Positions 24,787-34,055 of a stretch of 64,000 nucleotides of DNA are shown here, piece by piece (position 1 is the first letter of the stretch; every line of letters starts with the position of its first letter). Below the pieces are notes generated by a model. The model ran no database searches and was not told where the DNA came from. It saw only the letters and a list, made by a program, of their open reading frames with translations. The translations under genes and the position numbers were made by a program. The stretch is from JAFEBO01 sp044221315 (lineage in GTDB: Bacteria > Planctomycetota > Phycisphaerae > Phycisphaerales > UBA1924). The DNA lies in assembly GCA_044221315.1 (NCBI GenBank), contig JBGAPK010000002.1:62001-126000 (forward strand), read 5' to 3'.

Positions 24787-26223
24787 ATGCAAAATCTCCT
24801 GATCCTGGTCATGGTGACAGCGTTTTCCTTTTTCGGTCAGTTCGCCCGAGGGGAAGCGGCGCCCGGTTCCAAGCCGAACATCATTTACATCGTCGCCGAC
24901 GACCTGGGCTGGAAGGACGTGGGATTTAACGGCTCGAAGGACATCAAGACGCCGAACATCGACGCGCTCGCCGCGGGCGGGGCCCGGCTCGATCAGTTCT
25001 ATGTGCATCCGATGTGCACGCCGACGCGTGCGGCACTCATGACCGGCCGCTACCCATTCCGCTACGGCCTCCAGACGATGGTCATTCCCTCCACCTCGGA
25101 CTACGGCCTCAACACCGACGAATGGCTGCTGCCCCAGGCACTGAAGGAGGCAGGCTACGACACCGCGATCATCGGCAAGTGGCACCTGGGCCATGCGGAC
25201 AAGAAGTTCTGGCCCCGCCAGCGCGGGTTCGACTATCAGTACGGCCCGATGATCGGCGAACTCGACTACTTCACGCACGATGAGAAGGGCGTGCTCGACT
25301 GGTTCCGCGACAACGAGCCGGTGCGGGAGGAGGGATACACGACCACGCTGCTCGGGAACGACGCGGTGAAGTACATCGAGAGCCACGGCAAATCCCGGCC
25401 GTTTTACCTTTACCTCACGTTTAACGCTCCGCACACTCCGTACATGGCGCCGAAGGAATACATCGATCGCTTCCCGAACATCCAGGACCCGACGCGGCGT
25501 ACCTATGCGGGCATGATCTCGTGCCTCGATGATCAGATCGGGCGCGTCGTGCAGGCACTCGACAAGTCCGGCATCCGTGACAACACCCTGCTCGTGTTTC
25601 ACAGCGACAACGGCGGCACCCGCGATGCCAAGTTCGCGGGGATCATGGCGGACATGTCCAAGGTGACCATCCCCTGCGACAACGGCCCCTACCGCGAGGG
25701 CAAGGGCACGCTCTTCGACGGCGCGACGCATGTCTGCGCGATAGCCAACTGGCCCGGGAAAATCGTCCCCGGCACGCGCGAGGGCATCATCCACGCCGTT
25801 GATATGTACCCCACCATCGCCGGACTGGCCGGTGCGTCGACCGCCAAGTGCAAGCCGCTCGACGGCTTTGATGCCTGGGGTGTGCTCTCACAGAACGCCT
25901 CCTCCGGACGCTCCGAAGTGGTGTACAACATCGAGCCGTACCGCGGCGCCATCCGTCAAGGTGACTGGAAACTCATCTGGAAGACACTTCTGCCGTCTTC
26001 GATCGAGCTGTACAACCTGAAGGACGACCCGTCGGAGACAAAGAACCTGGCGGCGCAGCATCCAGACAGGGTGGCCGCGATGCAGAAGAGGATCGAAGAA
26101 CTGGCAGCGCAGGCGGAGAAGCCGCTGTTCCTGGTCGATCAATTCAAGGTCATTCTCAAGAACGCGCACGGGCAGCCGGTGCTGCCGACGGACGAGGATT
26201 ACTCGAGCGTCGAGACACCCTGA
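24787..26223 (+). CDS. exported sulfatase (formylglycine type)
   Basis: 478 residues with a signal peptide (about 1-24). The fold of the alkaline phosphatase superfamily is clear: metal-binding D38-D39 in IVADDLGW, and the formylglycine signature C77-T-P-T-R81-AALMTGR, where the cysteine must be oxidised by a maturation enzyme. KWHLGH, NAPHTPY and the C-terminal HSDNGG metal site follow. It hydrolyses sulfate esters, probably on a carbohydrate given the adjacent porin. No sulfatase-maturating enzyme is in the window. It converges with the second sulfatase gene. Confidence 0.95.
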   Translation: MQNLLILVMVTAFSFFGQFARGEAAPGSKPNIIYIVADDLGWKDVGFNGSKDIKTPNIDALAAGGARLDQFYVHPMCTPTRAALMTGRYPFRYGLQTMVIPSTSDYGLNTDEWLLPQALKEAGYDTAIIGKWHLGHADKKFWPRQRGFDYQYGPMIGELDYFTHDEKGVLDWFRDNEPVREEGYTTTLLGNDAVKYIESHGKSRPFYLYLTFNAPHTPYMAPKEYIDRFPNIQDPTRRTYAGMISCLDDQIGRVVQALDKSGIRDNTLLVFHSDNGGTRDAKFAGIMADMSKVTIPCDNGPYREGKGTLFDGATHVCAIANWPGKIVPGTREGIIHAVDMYPTIAGLAGASTAKCKPLDGFDAWGVLSQNASSGRSEVVYNIEPYRGAIRQGDWKLIWKTLLPSSIELYNLKDDPSETKNLAAQHPDRVAAMQKRIEELAAQAEKPLFLVDQFKVILKNAHGQPVLPTDEDYSSVETP

Positions 26224-26325
26224 GCGAGATCCTTCTAGAAATACTTCGTGCCGCAGACACGTCCGTCGGGATAGAGCGCAAAGCCCGGGACTGCGCCTTG
26301 TTCGGCGGAATCTTTTCGGAGACGC

Positions 26326-28959
26326 TCACGGCTTGGGGGGCACGTCGGGCTGCGGCTCGAGTTTGAAAGTCACCTTGTTGATCCTGCCGGTGAACTTGAA
26401 CGGGGGGTCGTAGCGGAATTCGAGAAGGGCGACGCCGGTCCGTGTGTCCTCGCCGATGTCAAAGGTCTCATCCTCGGGGAAGGTGATCGGCATGCCGTGC
26501 TCCATGGAATTGCGGGCGACCTCGTTGCCGTCCACGGAGAGCACGCCCTTCCCGCTCTTGCCCAGGCCCGGCTCGTCCACTTTGTAGTCGAAGACGATCG
26601 TGTGCCTGCCGGCGCCGAGCGCGGGTCCTTCCCATGTGGTGCGCTTGAGATCGAGCAGGTTGTAGAGAAAAACCGGCTTGCCCTTGCCGAGATCGAACAT
26701 CCTCGTTGCGAACGCGGCCACCAGCCAGACGCAGGCGAGCAGGAGCAGGCCGCGCCCGAAGAGCCGCTTGATGCCCGTCCAGTGGCGCTGATTTGCAACG
26801 AGTACGAGCAGAAGCCCGAGGGTCAGGACACACAACCCGGCGGTACGGAACCACCACTGCTCGAACCAGAAGCTGTAACTTTGGGAAAGGAAGAGCGCGT
26901 AGCCACCGAACCGCCCGCCATCGGTCACGATCATTCCTTCGGCGCCGCCAGCGGGTATCTCGACCTCGGCGGAGATCGTGTAGGACTTGTTGAGGATGCT
27001 GGGGGCGCCGCTGTTGGGGATGCCGCTGATGGGCCCGGCGTAGGAAAACGTGGTCCGTCCCTGGGTGAGGCTGGGCTTGGGCGCGTTCCATCGCTCGAGC
27101 GTGGTGTTGTCGAGTGGCAGAACGTTGTGTTTCGCCGCCTCGGCGTAGAACACAGCCTGCAGCTCTTTGAGCTTTTCGGGCATGGACGCGGCGAGGTCTT
27201 TGGATTCGGTCGGGTCGGCCGCGACGTTGTACAACTCCCACTTGTAGCCGGTGATTACATCCGGCGGTGTATCGCTGCTGAGTTTCCAGGGCAGTGTCGC
27301 CGGGGTGGTGCACGCCACCCAGCCGTCCTGATAGATGGCGCGGTTGCCGAGCATCTCGAAATATTGCGTGGTTCGCCGCGAAGGGGTGCTGACGCCGGCT
27401 TTCTCCCAGGTGTAGGCCATGCTGACACCGTCCATGGGGCGCTGCTTGATGCCGTCGACGGTCTCCGGAACCGGGATCCCCGCGGCCTCGAGAATGGTCG
27501 GGGCGATATCGATGATGTGATGGAATTGCGTCCGGATACCGCCCGGGTCCTTGATGCGCCCGGGCCACGACATCGCCACGCCCTGTGCTGTGCCGCCGTA
27601 GTGCGATGCGACCTGTTTCACCCATTTGAAAGGCGTGTCGAGAGCCCAGGCCCACCCCGCCGCGAAGTGCGGGAATGTACGGTCGGAGCCCCAGAAGGGG
27701 TACCAAAGGAACTGGGCCTTGACCGGTACTTCGACGCCATTGAACGTCGTGAACTCGTTCGGCGTGCCGTTGATCATTCCTTCGGCGCTCGCGCCGTTGT
27801 CGCCGCTGATGTAGATGATGAGGGTGTTGTCGAGCTGGCCGAGGTCCTCGACGGCCTGGATTACGCGTCCGATCTGATGATCGGTGTACGCGAGGTAGGC
27901 ACCGTACACGTCGGCCTGACGGATGAAGAGCTGCTTTTCCTCCAATCCGAGCGAGTCCCACGAGGGCAGGTCCTTCGGCCATTCGGTCAACTCTGCGTTC
28001 GGCGGCATGATCCCGAGGCGCTTCTGGTTGGCGAAGATGGTCTCGCGCACCTTGTTCCATCCCGCGTCGAACAGGTGCATGTCGCTGATTTTCTTGATCC
28101 ATTCCGGCGTCGGGTGATGCGGGGCATGCGTGCCGCCGGGAACGTAGTAGACAAAGAAAGGCTTGTCGGGCGCGATCTCCTTGATCTGCTTCATGTAGTG
28201 GATTGCCTCGTCGGCCATAGCCGTGGTGAGGTTCCAATCAGGATTGTCCTGGAAGGGGAAGATCGGCGTCGTGTTGCGGAAGAGGTTGGGCTGCCATTGG
28301 CTGGCGTCGCCGCCGACAAAGCCGTAGAAGTACTCAAATCCCATCCCGACGGGCCACTGGTCAAAGGGTCCGGCCTGCGTCGCTTGATAAAAAGGTGTGT
28401 TGTGGTTCTTGCCGAACCACGAGGTGGCGTAGCCGTTGTCCTTAAGGATGGTCCCGATCGTCCCGTTGGCCTTCAGAATGATCGAGTCGTAGCCGGGGTA
28501 ACCGGTTGCAATCTCGCCGACGACGCCGAATCCGGCGACGTGATGGTTTCGCCCGGTGATGAGCGCCGCACGCGTTGGCGAGCAGAGCGAAGTCGAGTGG
28601 AAGTTGGTGTAGCGAAGTCCGGACTTGGCGATCCGGTCGAGCGCCGGGGTTGGAACGACGCCACCGAATGTTCCCGGCGCACCGAAGCCGCAATCGTCGG
28701 TCATGATGAGCAGCACGTTGGGCGCGCCCCTGGGAGGGACAACCCGGGGCGCCCACCACGGCGTGGACTCCGAGGCCTTCTCCTTGATGGCGCCTCCGAA
28801 TTTCGGGTCGGGCGGCGGGAGCTGCTTGCCATCCAGCGAGACCGTTGCGGCCGGGCTTCCCGTCGGAGGTTTGACGGAGACCGGCTGCGCATGCGCGAGC
28901 GCAAGGCACAGAGCGCCGATCGCGAGCGAGGCACAGAGTTGAGTCAAAGTTTTGTTCAT
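26326..28959 (-). CDS. large arylsulfatase with transmembrane insertion in its C-terminal domain
   Basis: 877 residues with a signal peptide (1-24, ending AHAQ). The sulfatase core has MTDDCGFG (metal site), the formylglycine motif C126-S-P-T-R130-AALITGR, GKNHNTP and ISGDNGA. The C-terminal beta-sandwich of large arylsulfatases is recognisable: EIPAGGAEGM and GGRFGGYALFL before the break, and KPVFLYNLL, EGPALGAGRHTIVFDY and DETFDIGEDT after it. It is interrupted at about residues 694-757 by two membrane helices with a basic connecting loop (QRHWTGIKRLFGRG). This would tether the enzyme or place the two halves of the sandwich on one side of a membrane hairpin. The ATG has GGGGAG upstream. Adjacent genes encode a second sulfatase and a MATE exporter. 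Confidence 0.93.
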   Translation of the reverse strand: MNKTLTQLCASLAIGALCLALAHAQPVSVKPPTGSPAATVSLDGKQLPPPDPKFGGAIKEKASESTPWWAPRVVPPRGAPNVLLIMTDDCGFGAPGTFGGVVPTPALDRIAKSGLRYTNFHSTSLCSPTRAALITGRNHHVAGFGVVGEIATGYPGYDSIILKANGTIGTILKDNGYATSWFGKNHNTPFYQATQAGPFDQWPVGMGFEYFYGFVGGDASQWQPNLFRNTTPIFPFQDNPDWNLTTAMADEAIHYMKQIKEIAPDKPFFVYYVPGGTHAPHHPTPEWIKKISDMHLFDAGWNKVRETIFANQKRLGIMPPNAELTEWPKDLPSWDSLGLEEKQLFIRQADVYGAYLAYTDHQIGRVIQAVEDLGQLDNTLIIYISGDNGASAEGMINGTPNEFTTFNGVEVPVKAQFLWYPFWGSDRTFPHFAAGWAWALDTPFKWVKQVASHYGGTAQGVAMSWPGRIKDPGGIRTQFHHIIDIAPTILEAAGIPVPETVDGIKQRPMDGVSMAYTWEKAGVSTPSRRTTQYFEMLGNRAIYQDGWVACTTPATLPWKLSSDTPPDVITGYKWELYNVAADPTESKDLAASMPEKLKELQAVFYAEAAKHNVLPLDNTTLERWNAPKPSLTQGRTTFSYAGPISGIPNSGAPSILNKSYTISAEVEIPAGGAEGMIVTDGGRFGGYALFLSQSYSFWFEQWWFRTAGLCVLTLGLLLVLVANQRHWTGIKRLFGRGLLLLACVWLVAAFATRMFDLGKGKPVFLYNLLDLKRTTWEGPALGAGRHTIVFDYKVDEPGLGKSGKGVLSVDGNEVARNSMEHGMPITFPEDETFDIGEDTRTGVALLEFRYDPPFKFTGRINKVTFKLEPQPDVPPKP

Positions 28960-29108
28960 AGAGACTCCCCGTGTGGTGCGGCCCTTGGACACAGACAAGG
29001 TACCAATCGTGGCACCGGGATGGGGCGACGGAGGCGGTTGACTGCACAATTCAGTCGGATTGGGGCCGTTCTTGCGCCGGAACGACGATGCGGGACGTCA
29101 AATCCGTG

Positions 29109-30701
29109 TCACACCACGCCGTCGGCGATGGTGCCGGCTGTCACCTGCGGCTCGGGACCGGGATGGGCCTCGTCACGGACGAGCTTGATGCTCTTCCACT
29201 TTCCCGCGGCAAATCGGAAGAAGATAAAAGCGCTGAGGGTGATGATGTAAGCCGCTGCCGCCGCCCAGGGACCGGCAGACTGGAACTGCGGGAAGTAGTG
29301 GATCGCGACCCACCCCCCACCGACGATGACGATCCAGGAACTGAAAACGGTGACGACGCCGACGAAGGTGGTGTCGCCGGCGCCGCGCAGAGCACCGGAG
29401 AGCGTCATGGCGACGGCGTCGAAGATCTGGAAGACAGCGGTGAGAATGAGGAAGGACGAGCCGAGACGAAGGACTTCTGCCGCGACTTCGGGGACGGTCT
29501 TGGGATCGATGAAGACGCCGACGAGCCAGTGTCGGAACACGATGAAGCAGAGGGCGCAGAGACCCATGTATGCCATCGAGAGGGCCAGGCCGAGGCGGGC
29601 GCGTTGTGCCGCGAGATCGGGGCGGCCCATGCCCATGCACTTGCCGACCATCGCGGTGACAGCAACGGAAATACCGACGCTGGGCATGAAGGAAAGGCTC
29701 ATCCACTGGTGGGCGATGAAGCCGGCGGTGGAGTGCTGGGCGCCGAAGTGGCCCACGAAGTAGACCATGAAGAGGCCCCAGCAGACCATCTCGTTGCCGA
29801 ACATCAGGCCGGGCGCCCAGCCGAGGCGGAAGATGTCTTTGAAGTGAATCCACGAGGGGCGCCAGCCGGTGCGGGTGGCGAACTTGGCGTTGTACTTGGG
29901 GGAAAGGAAGACGGCGACAAGAACGAGCAGTTCGACGATCGTGCCGAGAACGGTGCCGATGGCGGCGCCCGTGACGCCGAGTGCGGGAATGTGGAGTATG
30001 TGGGCGACGGATGCGGCGCCGGTGAACCAGGCGGTGATCGCGGATTGGAGAAAGCCCGTGCCGGTGCCGGGCGTTGGACCTTGCGGGCCGTAGATGAGCG
30101 TGGAGTTGAGGACGAAGTTGGTGATGTTTCCCGCAACACCGGCGACGAGCATGATCGACGGCTTGTGCATGCCGTAGAAGAACTGGCCGATCGCCTGGCG
30201 GGCCATCGTGACGATCGAACCGACCAGGAGGATCTGGGCGAACGTCACGGACATTCTGTCGCGGCGGAGTACTTCGCTGAGCGCTTCGGGCTTGAGGTTG
30301 GTGTCGCGAATTGCGGCGTACAGAGCCGGGAGGAGAGCGGCGTATGGCAGGATCAGCACAAGCCAGGCCGCGATTGCAAGCCAGACGCCGTTCCATGCAT
30401 ATGCGGGGGCACGGTCGGCCCGTCCAGCGCCGAAATTCTGGCTGACGAACGTATTTACGACCGTGAGCGCGCCGAAGACGATCGAGACAGCGATCCAACT
30501 GGTGATGCCGCCGTTGCCCTGCGCGCCGACATACACCGGATCGGGCCCGATGCGGCTGACCATCAGTTTGTCAACGAAGGTCATCAGCGTGTAGCTGGTC
30601 ATCGTCGCGACGGTGGGGATCGCGATCGACAGCAACTCCATCAGCGGGGAGCGCTGGGGGGCGGCGACAGCCTTGGAGGTTGTTTCGGTGGCTTGCGACA
30701 T
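29109..30701 (-). CDS. MATE-family efflux transporter
   Basis: 530-residue polytopic protein with twelve hydrophobic segments and the internal duplication of the MATE family (SIAIPTVATMTSYTLMTFVD and WAPGLMFGNEMVCWG begin the two halves). It exports organic cations or metabolites in exchange for Na+ or H+. No Shine-Dalgarno is present; TAGGAT lies 15 bases before the ATG at 30701 and would give a very short leader. It lies between pdxA and the large sulfatase, all on the minus strand, with 38 and 149 base gaps. The substrate is unknown. Confidence 0.93.
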   Translation of the reverse strand: MSQATETTSKAVAAPQRSPLMELLSIAIPTVATMTSYTLMTFVDKLMVSRIGPDPVYVGAQGNGGITSWIAVSIVFGALTVVNTFVSQNFGAGRADRAPAYAWNGVWLAIAAWLVLILPYAALLPALYAAIRDTNLKPEALSEVLRRDRMSVTFAQILLVGSIVTMARQAIGQFFYGMHKPSIMLVAGVAGNITNFVLNSTLIYGPQGPTPGTGTGFLQSAITAWFTGAASVAHILHIPALGVTGAAIGTVLGTIVELLVLVAVFLSPKYNAKFATRTGWRPSWIHFKDIFRLGWAPGLMFGNEMVCWGLFMVYFVGHFGAQHSTAGFIAHQWMSLSFMPSVGISVAVTAMVGKCMGMGRPDLAAQRARLGLALSMAYMGLCALCFIVFRHWLVGVFIDPKTVPEVAAEVLRLGSSFLILTAVFQIFDAVAMTLSGALRGAGDTTFVGVVTVFSSWIVIVGGGWVAIHYFPQFQSAGPWAAAAAYIITLSAFIFFRFAAGKWKSIKLVRDEAHPGPEPQVTAGTIADGVV

Positions 30702-30739
30702 TGGGGTTGGAGGCTGATCCTAGGAGAAGCGCCCGGGAC

Positions 30740-31825
30740 CTATCGCGCCGCGAGCATTCTGAGCGCGAGCAGGATGGCGCTTCGGGTGCTGCCCGGATCG
30801 GCCAGGTTCTTACCGGCGATGTCGAAGGCGGTTCCGTGATCCGGGCTGGTTCGGATGACGGGGAGGCCAACGGTCATGTTGACGGCGCGATCTCGCGCGA
30901 GAAGTTTGACGGGGATGAGGCCCTGGTCGTGGAACATCGCGACGACGAGGTCGAACTTGCCCTGGAGCGCGGCGATGAAGATGGTGTCGCCCGGATACGG
31001 CCCGGTGACGTCGATGCCGTTGCTTCGGGCGATCTTGATCGCAGGCTCGATGAGCCTCTTCTCCTCGTCGCCGAGAAGACCGTCCTCGCCGGCGTGCGGA
31101 TTGAGGCCGCAGACGGCGATGCGGGGGTGTTTGATGCCGAGCTTCTTGCACGCTGCGGCGCCGAGGTCAATGGTGTCCGAGACGCGTCCGATGGTGAGGA
31201 CGTTGCGGACGTCCATGAGCGGGATATGGGCGGTGGCGAGGATGACGTTGAGATCGTGTGGTTGGGAAAGCGGGAAAAGATCCTCCCTTCCCCCAACCCT
31301 CGCTCCCATCGGGGAGGGGGCTTTGGAAGCATGGAACATCATGCCGAAGTGCTTGATGTTGAAGCGCGCGGCGAGTAGTTCGGTGTGGCCGGGAAACTGC
31401 GCATGTCCGGCTTTGGCCCAGGCGGCCTTGCTGATGGGTCCGGTGACGATCGCATCGGCGTGCAGCGCCTGGGAGGATGGGAGCTTGGCGTGAGCGATGG
31501 CGTCTTCGACGAAGCGGAAGGAGAGTTCGCCGCCGGACTTGGAGTGTTTCGCCGCGTGCTCGCTGCCGCCGGGCTCGTAGTCCAGGAGGATCACATCGTG
31601 GGCGCCTGCGGTTTCGGAAGCGGGCGTGTGGGCGGCGGCACGCCACCAGAACGGTTCGATACCGGCCTTTCGCGCAGCGGCGTCGATCGCGGCTTGGGTG
31701 CCGAGGATTCGGAAGTGGGCCTGCTTGCGGAGGGCGGGGTCGGCGAGGGCCTTGACGATGACTTCCGCGCCGATGCCGCCGGGGTCGCCCATGGAGATGG
31801 AGATGCTGGGACGGGCGGTCGTCAC
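30740..31825 (-). CDS. pdxA: 4-hydroxythreonine-4-phosphate dehydrogenase with in-frame repeat insertion
   Basis: 361 residues from GTG 31825. PdxA oxidises 4-phosphohydroxy-L-threonine in the DXP-dependent pyridoxal phosphate pathway; pdxJ, which makes the next step, is also in this window. Conserved landmarks are ISMGDPGGIGAEV (about 10-22), TGPISKAAW, PGHTELLA, CGLNPHAGE, MFHDQGLIPVK and TSPDHGTAFDIAG. Between GMMFHAS and DLNVILATAHIPL there are about 23 extra residues (about 167-189) compared with E. coli PdxA, produced by a palindromic repeat (copy B) inserted in frame. The start is fixed by TACCGT five bases upstream of the GTG; no Shine-Dalgarno is seen. The frame is open back to 31927. 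Confidence 0.94.
   Translation of the reverse strand: MTTARPSISISMGDPGGIGAEVIVKALADPALRKQAHFRILGTQAAIDAAARKAGIEPFWWRAAAHTPASETAGAHDVILLDYEPGGSEHAAKHSKSGGELSFRFVEDAIAHAKLPSSQALHADAIVTGPISKAAWAKAGHAQFPGHTELLAARFNIKHFGMMFHASKAPSPMGARVGGREDLFPLSQPHDLNVILATAHIPLMDVRNVLTIGRVSDTIDLGAAACKKLGIKHPRIAVCGLNPHAGEDGLLGDEEKRLIEPAIKIARSNGIDVTGPYPGDTIFIAALQGKFDLVVAMFHDQGLIPVKLLARDRAVNMTVGLPVIRTSPDHGTAFDIAGKNLADPGSTRSAILLALRMLAAR
31280..31325. repeat. small palindromic repeat, copy B (inside pdxA)
   Basis: CTCCCTTCCCCCAACCC (31283-31299) is identical to copy A at 21758-21774. It is followed by a hairpin CTCCC-ATC-GGGGAG (31303-31316). Here it is translated, encoding the PSPMGARVGGRED stretch of PdxA, which is absent from typical PdxA proteins. 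Confidence 0.65.
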
Positions 31826-31830
31826 CGAGA

Positions 31831-31836
31831 ACGGTA
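31831..31836 (-). promoter_or_regulatory. TANNNT -10 element, leaderless pdxA
   Basis: On the minus strand, TACCGT is followed by five bases and GTG 31825. This separates pdxA transcription from the pilus operon upstream. Confidence 0.5.
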
Positions 31837-31927
31837 GACGGAAAAGGAGATCGCGGGTCCGGCGAGTTTGCGACCGGTTGAGCCGGAGTATTGCCGTCGC
31901 GACCTCCCGCTTACGCGGGAGGCTCAT

Positions 31928-34027
31928 TCAGGCCGCGGCTTCGGTGACGCGGAGGACCTCGGAAACGGTGGTGAGGCCCTGGGCGACCTTGCGGATGCCG
32001 TCCATGCGGAGGGTGACCATGCCCCGCTCGATGCACATGCGCCGGAATTCGGAAACGTTTGGATTGCGGGCGATGACGTCGCGGAGCTGGTCGTCGACTG
32101 TGAGCAGTTCGTAGATGCCGACGCGGCCGCTGTAGCCGGTGTTGCGGCAGCGCTCGCAGCCCTTGGCGACCCAGAGCTTTTCCGTGGGCAGACCCTGCAT
32201 GGAAAGGTACTCGACCATGTCGGCGCTCGGGGCTTCCTCCACCTTGCAGTGGGTACAAAGGCGACGGATCAGCCGCTGAGCGAGCACGCCGTTGACGGCG
32301 GCGCCGACGAGGAACGGCTCGAGGCCGATGTTGACGAGGCGCGTGATGGAAGCCGGCGCGTCGTTGGTGTGGAGCGTGCTGAGCACGAGGTGACCGGTGA
32401 GCGCGGCCTGGACGGCGATGTGGGCCGTCTCCATATCGCGGATTTCGCCGAGCATAATGACGTCGGGGTCCTGACGGAGAAGGCTTTTCAGGGCCGCGGC
32501 GAAGGTCATGCCGATCTTCTCGTGCATCTGCGTCTGGGTGACGCCGTCGAGGTGATACTCGATCGGATCCTCGACGGTCGAGATGTTCATCGTGTTCTTG
32601 TCGAGCTGGCGCAGCGACGAGTACAGCGTGGTGGTCTTGCCCGAGCCGGTCGGGCCCGTGACGAGGACGATGCCGTGGGGCAGGTCGATGATCTTGCGCC
32701 AAACCTCGAGCGTATCGGCGTGGAAGCCGAGGTTGTCGAGTTCGACGTTGATGCTCTTGGTGTCGAGGATTCGCATCACCGTCTTCTCGCCGTAGCCGGT
32801 GGGAAGCGTGGAGACGCGGAGGTCGAGCTTGCGGCCCTGGACGGTGCAGCGGATGCGGCCGTCCTGCGGCAGACGGCGCTCGGAGATATCGAGGTTCGCC
32901 ATGATCTTGAGGCGGCTGGTGATGGCCGCGGACATGGCGCCGGGCGGGTTCATCATCTCGAAGAGTTCGCCGTCGATGCGGAATCGGACGCGCAGTTTCT
33001 TTTCCGCGGGCTCGACGTGAATGTCCGACGCGCCCTCCTTGACGGCGGTCTGGATGATGTAGTTGACGTAGCGGATGACCGGCGACTCGGCGGCTTCCTT
33101 CTCGAGGTTGACCTCGGTCGATTCTTTCTTTTCGACCTGGATGTCGCCCTCGCTGACTTCGGCGAGCAGTTCGGAGACGTCGACGGAGGCCTCTTCCTTG
33201 CCGGCGCCGACGATCTCGAGAGCTCCGCGCAGGTCGAAGCCGGTGACGATGACGACCTTCACGCCGGAAACGCGCAGGCGGCCCTTGATCTCGTCCACGA
33301 GGAAGACGTCGTCGGGCCGGATCGTACCGATGACCACACGGCCGCCGTCCATCCGCAGGGGCATCACGCCGTGCTGCTTGCAGAAGTCCGGGGTGAGTGC
33401 CTGCAGGAGCCCACCGTCGAACCCCCCGTCGAGACCCTTGGAGAGGTCGATCCGCTCGAATGGAATCCCGGCGATGTCTGCCACGGCCCTCTGGACGACA
33501 ACCTCGTCCACCCCCTGCTCGATCAGGATGTCGGCGAGGCGACGGCCCGGGGACTGCTTGAGTACGCCCTGGGCGACGGTCACTTTGTCGGCGGGGACGA
33601 GGTTGCGTGAGATCAGGTATTCGGCGAGGTCACCCCCCGTGCGTGCCAAGCCGGTGGCGGGCTGCTCGTGCTTGTAAAGATCGGACATCGCGCTGCCGAC
33701 CGACGAACGGGCGGGGGGAACGAGCGACTGCTTGACGGCCGGATCGTCGCTCGACGGGTGCTCGGCCTCGCCGCTCTCGCGGATTTTGACGAGTTCGCCG
33801 TAGGTGCGCTGGTTGCCGGGCACGGCAGGGAGCGGGCTGAGCGCCATTTCCTGGGCGTCCGGGCTCGCGTCGCGGACGGCCTGCGGGATCGAGCCAAGGT
33901 CGTCCACGCTGACGCGCCTTGTCCCGGCTCCCGACGGAGCCCGCGGCCCCTCGTGCGAAGGGAGAGCCTTGGCGCCCTTCTCAACGCCGAGTTCGCTCAG
34001 GATGTCGTCGATGTTGTACTTTGCCAC
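31928..34027 (-). CDS. type IV pilus/type II secretion assembly ATPase (PilB/GspE)
   Basis: 699 residues. An N-terminal extension (1-120) precedes the GspE N domain (about 130-230, EYLISRNLVPADKV). The ATPase has Walker A GPTGSGKTTT (458-467), Walker B DPDVIMLGE (520-528), the histidine box LSTLHTND and a zinc tetracysteine C591-x-x-C594/C624-x-x-C627. It powers extension of a pilus or pseudopilus at the inner membrane. The GTG at 34027 starts the conserved N-terminus AKYNIDDILSELG; the open frame beyond overlaps the upstream gene. It is the last gene of the operon with pilM, pilN, pilO and a PilP-like gene. No pilC, pilQ or pilin is in the window. Confidence 0.94.
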   Translation of the reverse strand: MAKYNIDDILSELGVEKGAKALPSHEGPRAPSGAGTRRVSVDDLGSIPQAVRDASPDAQEMALSPLPAVPGNQRTYGELVKIRESGEAEHPSSDDPAVKQSLVPPARSSVGSAMSDLYKHEQPATGLARTGGDLAEYLISRNLVPADKVTVAQGVLKQSPGRRLADILIEQGVDEVVVQRAVADIAGIPFERIDLSKGLDGGFDGGLLQALTPDFCKQHGVMPLRMDGGRVVIGTIRPDDVFLVDEIKGRLRVSGVKVVIVTGFDLRGALEIVGAGKEEASVDVSELLAEVSEGDIQVEKKESTEVNLEKEAAESPVIRYVNYIIQTAVKEGASDIHVEPAEKKLRVRFRIDGELFEMMNPPGAMSAAITSRLKIMANLDISERRLPQDGRIRCTVQGRKLDLRVSTLPTGYGEKTVMRILDTKSINVELDNLGFHADTLEVWRKIIDLPHGIVLVTGPTGSGKTTTLYSSLRQLDKNTMNISTVEDPIEYHLDGVTQTQMHEKIGMTFAAALKSLLRQDPDVIMLGEIRDMETAHIAVQAALTGHLVLSTLHTNDAPASITRLVNIGLEPFLVGAAVNGVLAQRLIRRLCTHCKVEEAPSADMVEYLSMQGLPTEKLWVAKGCERCRNTGYSGRVGIYELLTVDDQLRDVIARNPNVSEFRRMCIERGMVTLRMDGIRKVAQGLTTVSEVLRVTEAAA

Positions 34028-34055
34028 GCAGCCGCTTCCGCCGATCGCCAACTGC

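Noticed and set aside
26497..29250. 917-codon open frame antisense to the large sulfatase
   Set aside because: No motif or signal; the opposite strand encodes a complete sulfatase with a ribosome site.
28971..30839. 622-codon open frame antisense to the MATE gene
   Set aside because: Acidic, His/Asp-rich translation without domains; the MATE reading is unambiguous.
31868..33610. 580-codon open frame antisense to the PilB/GspE gene
   Set aside because: No homology visible; the opposite strand has Walker motifs and the zinc tetracysteine.
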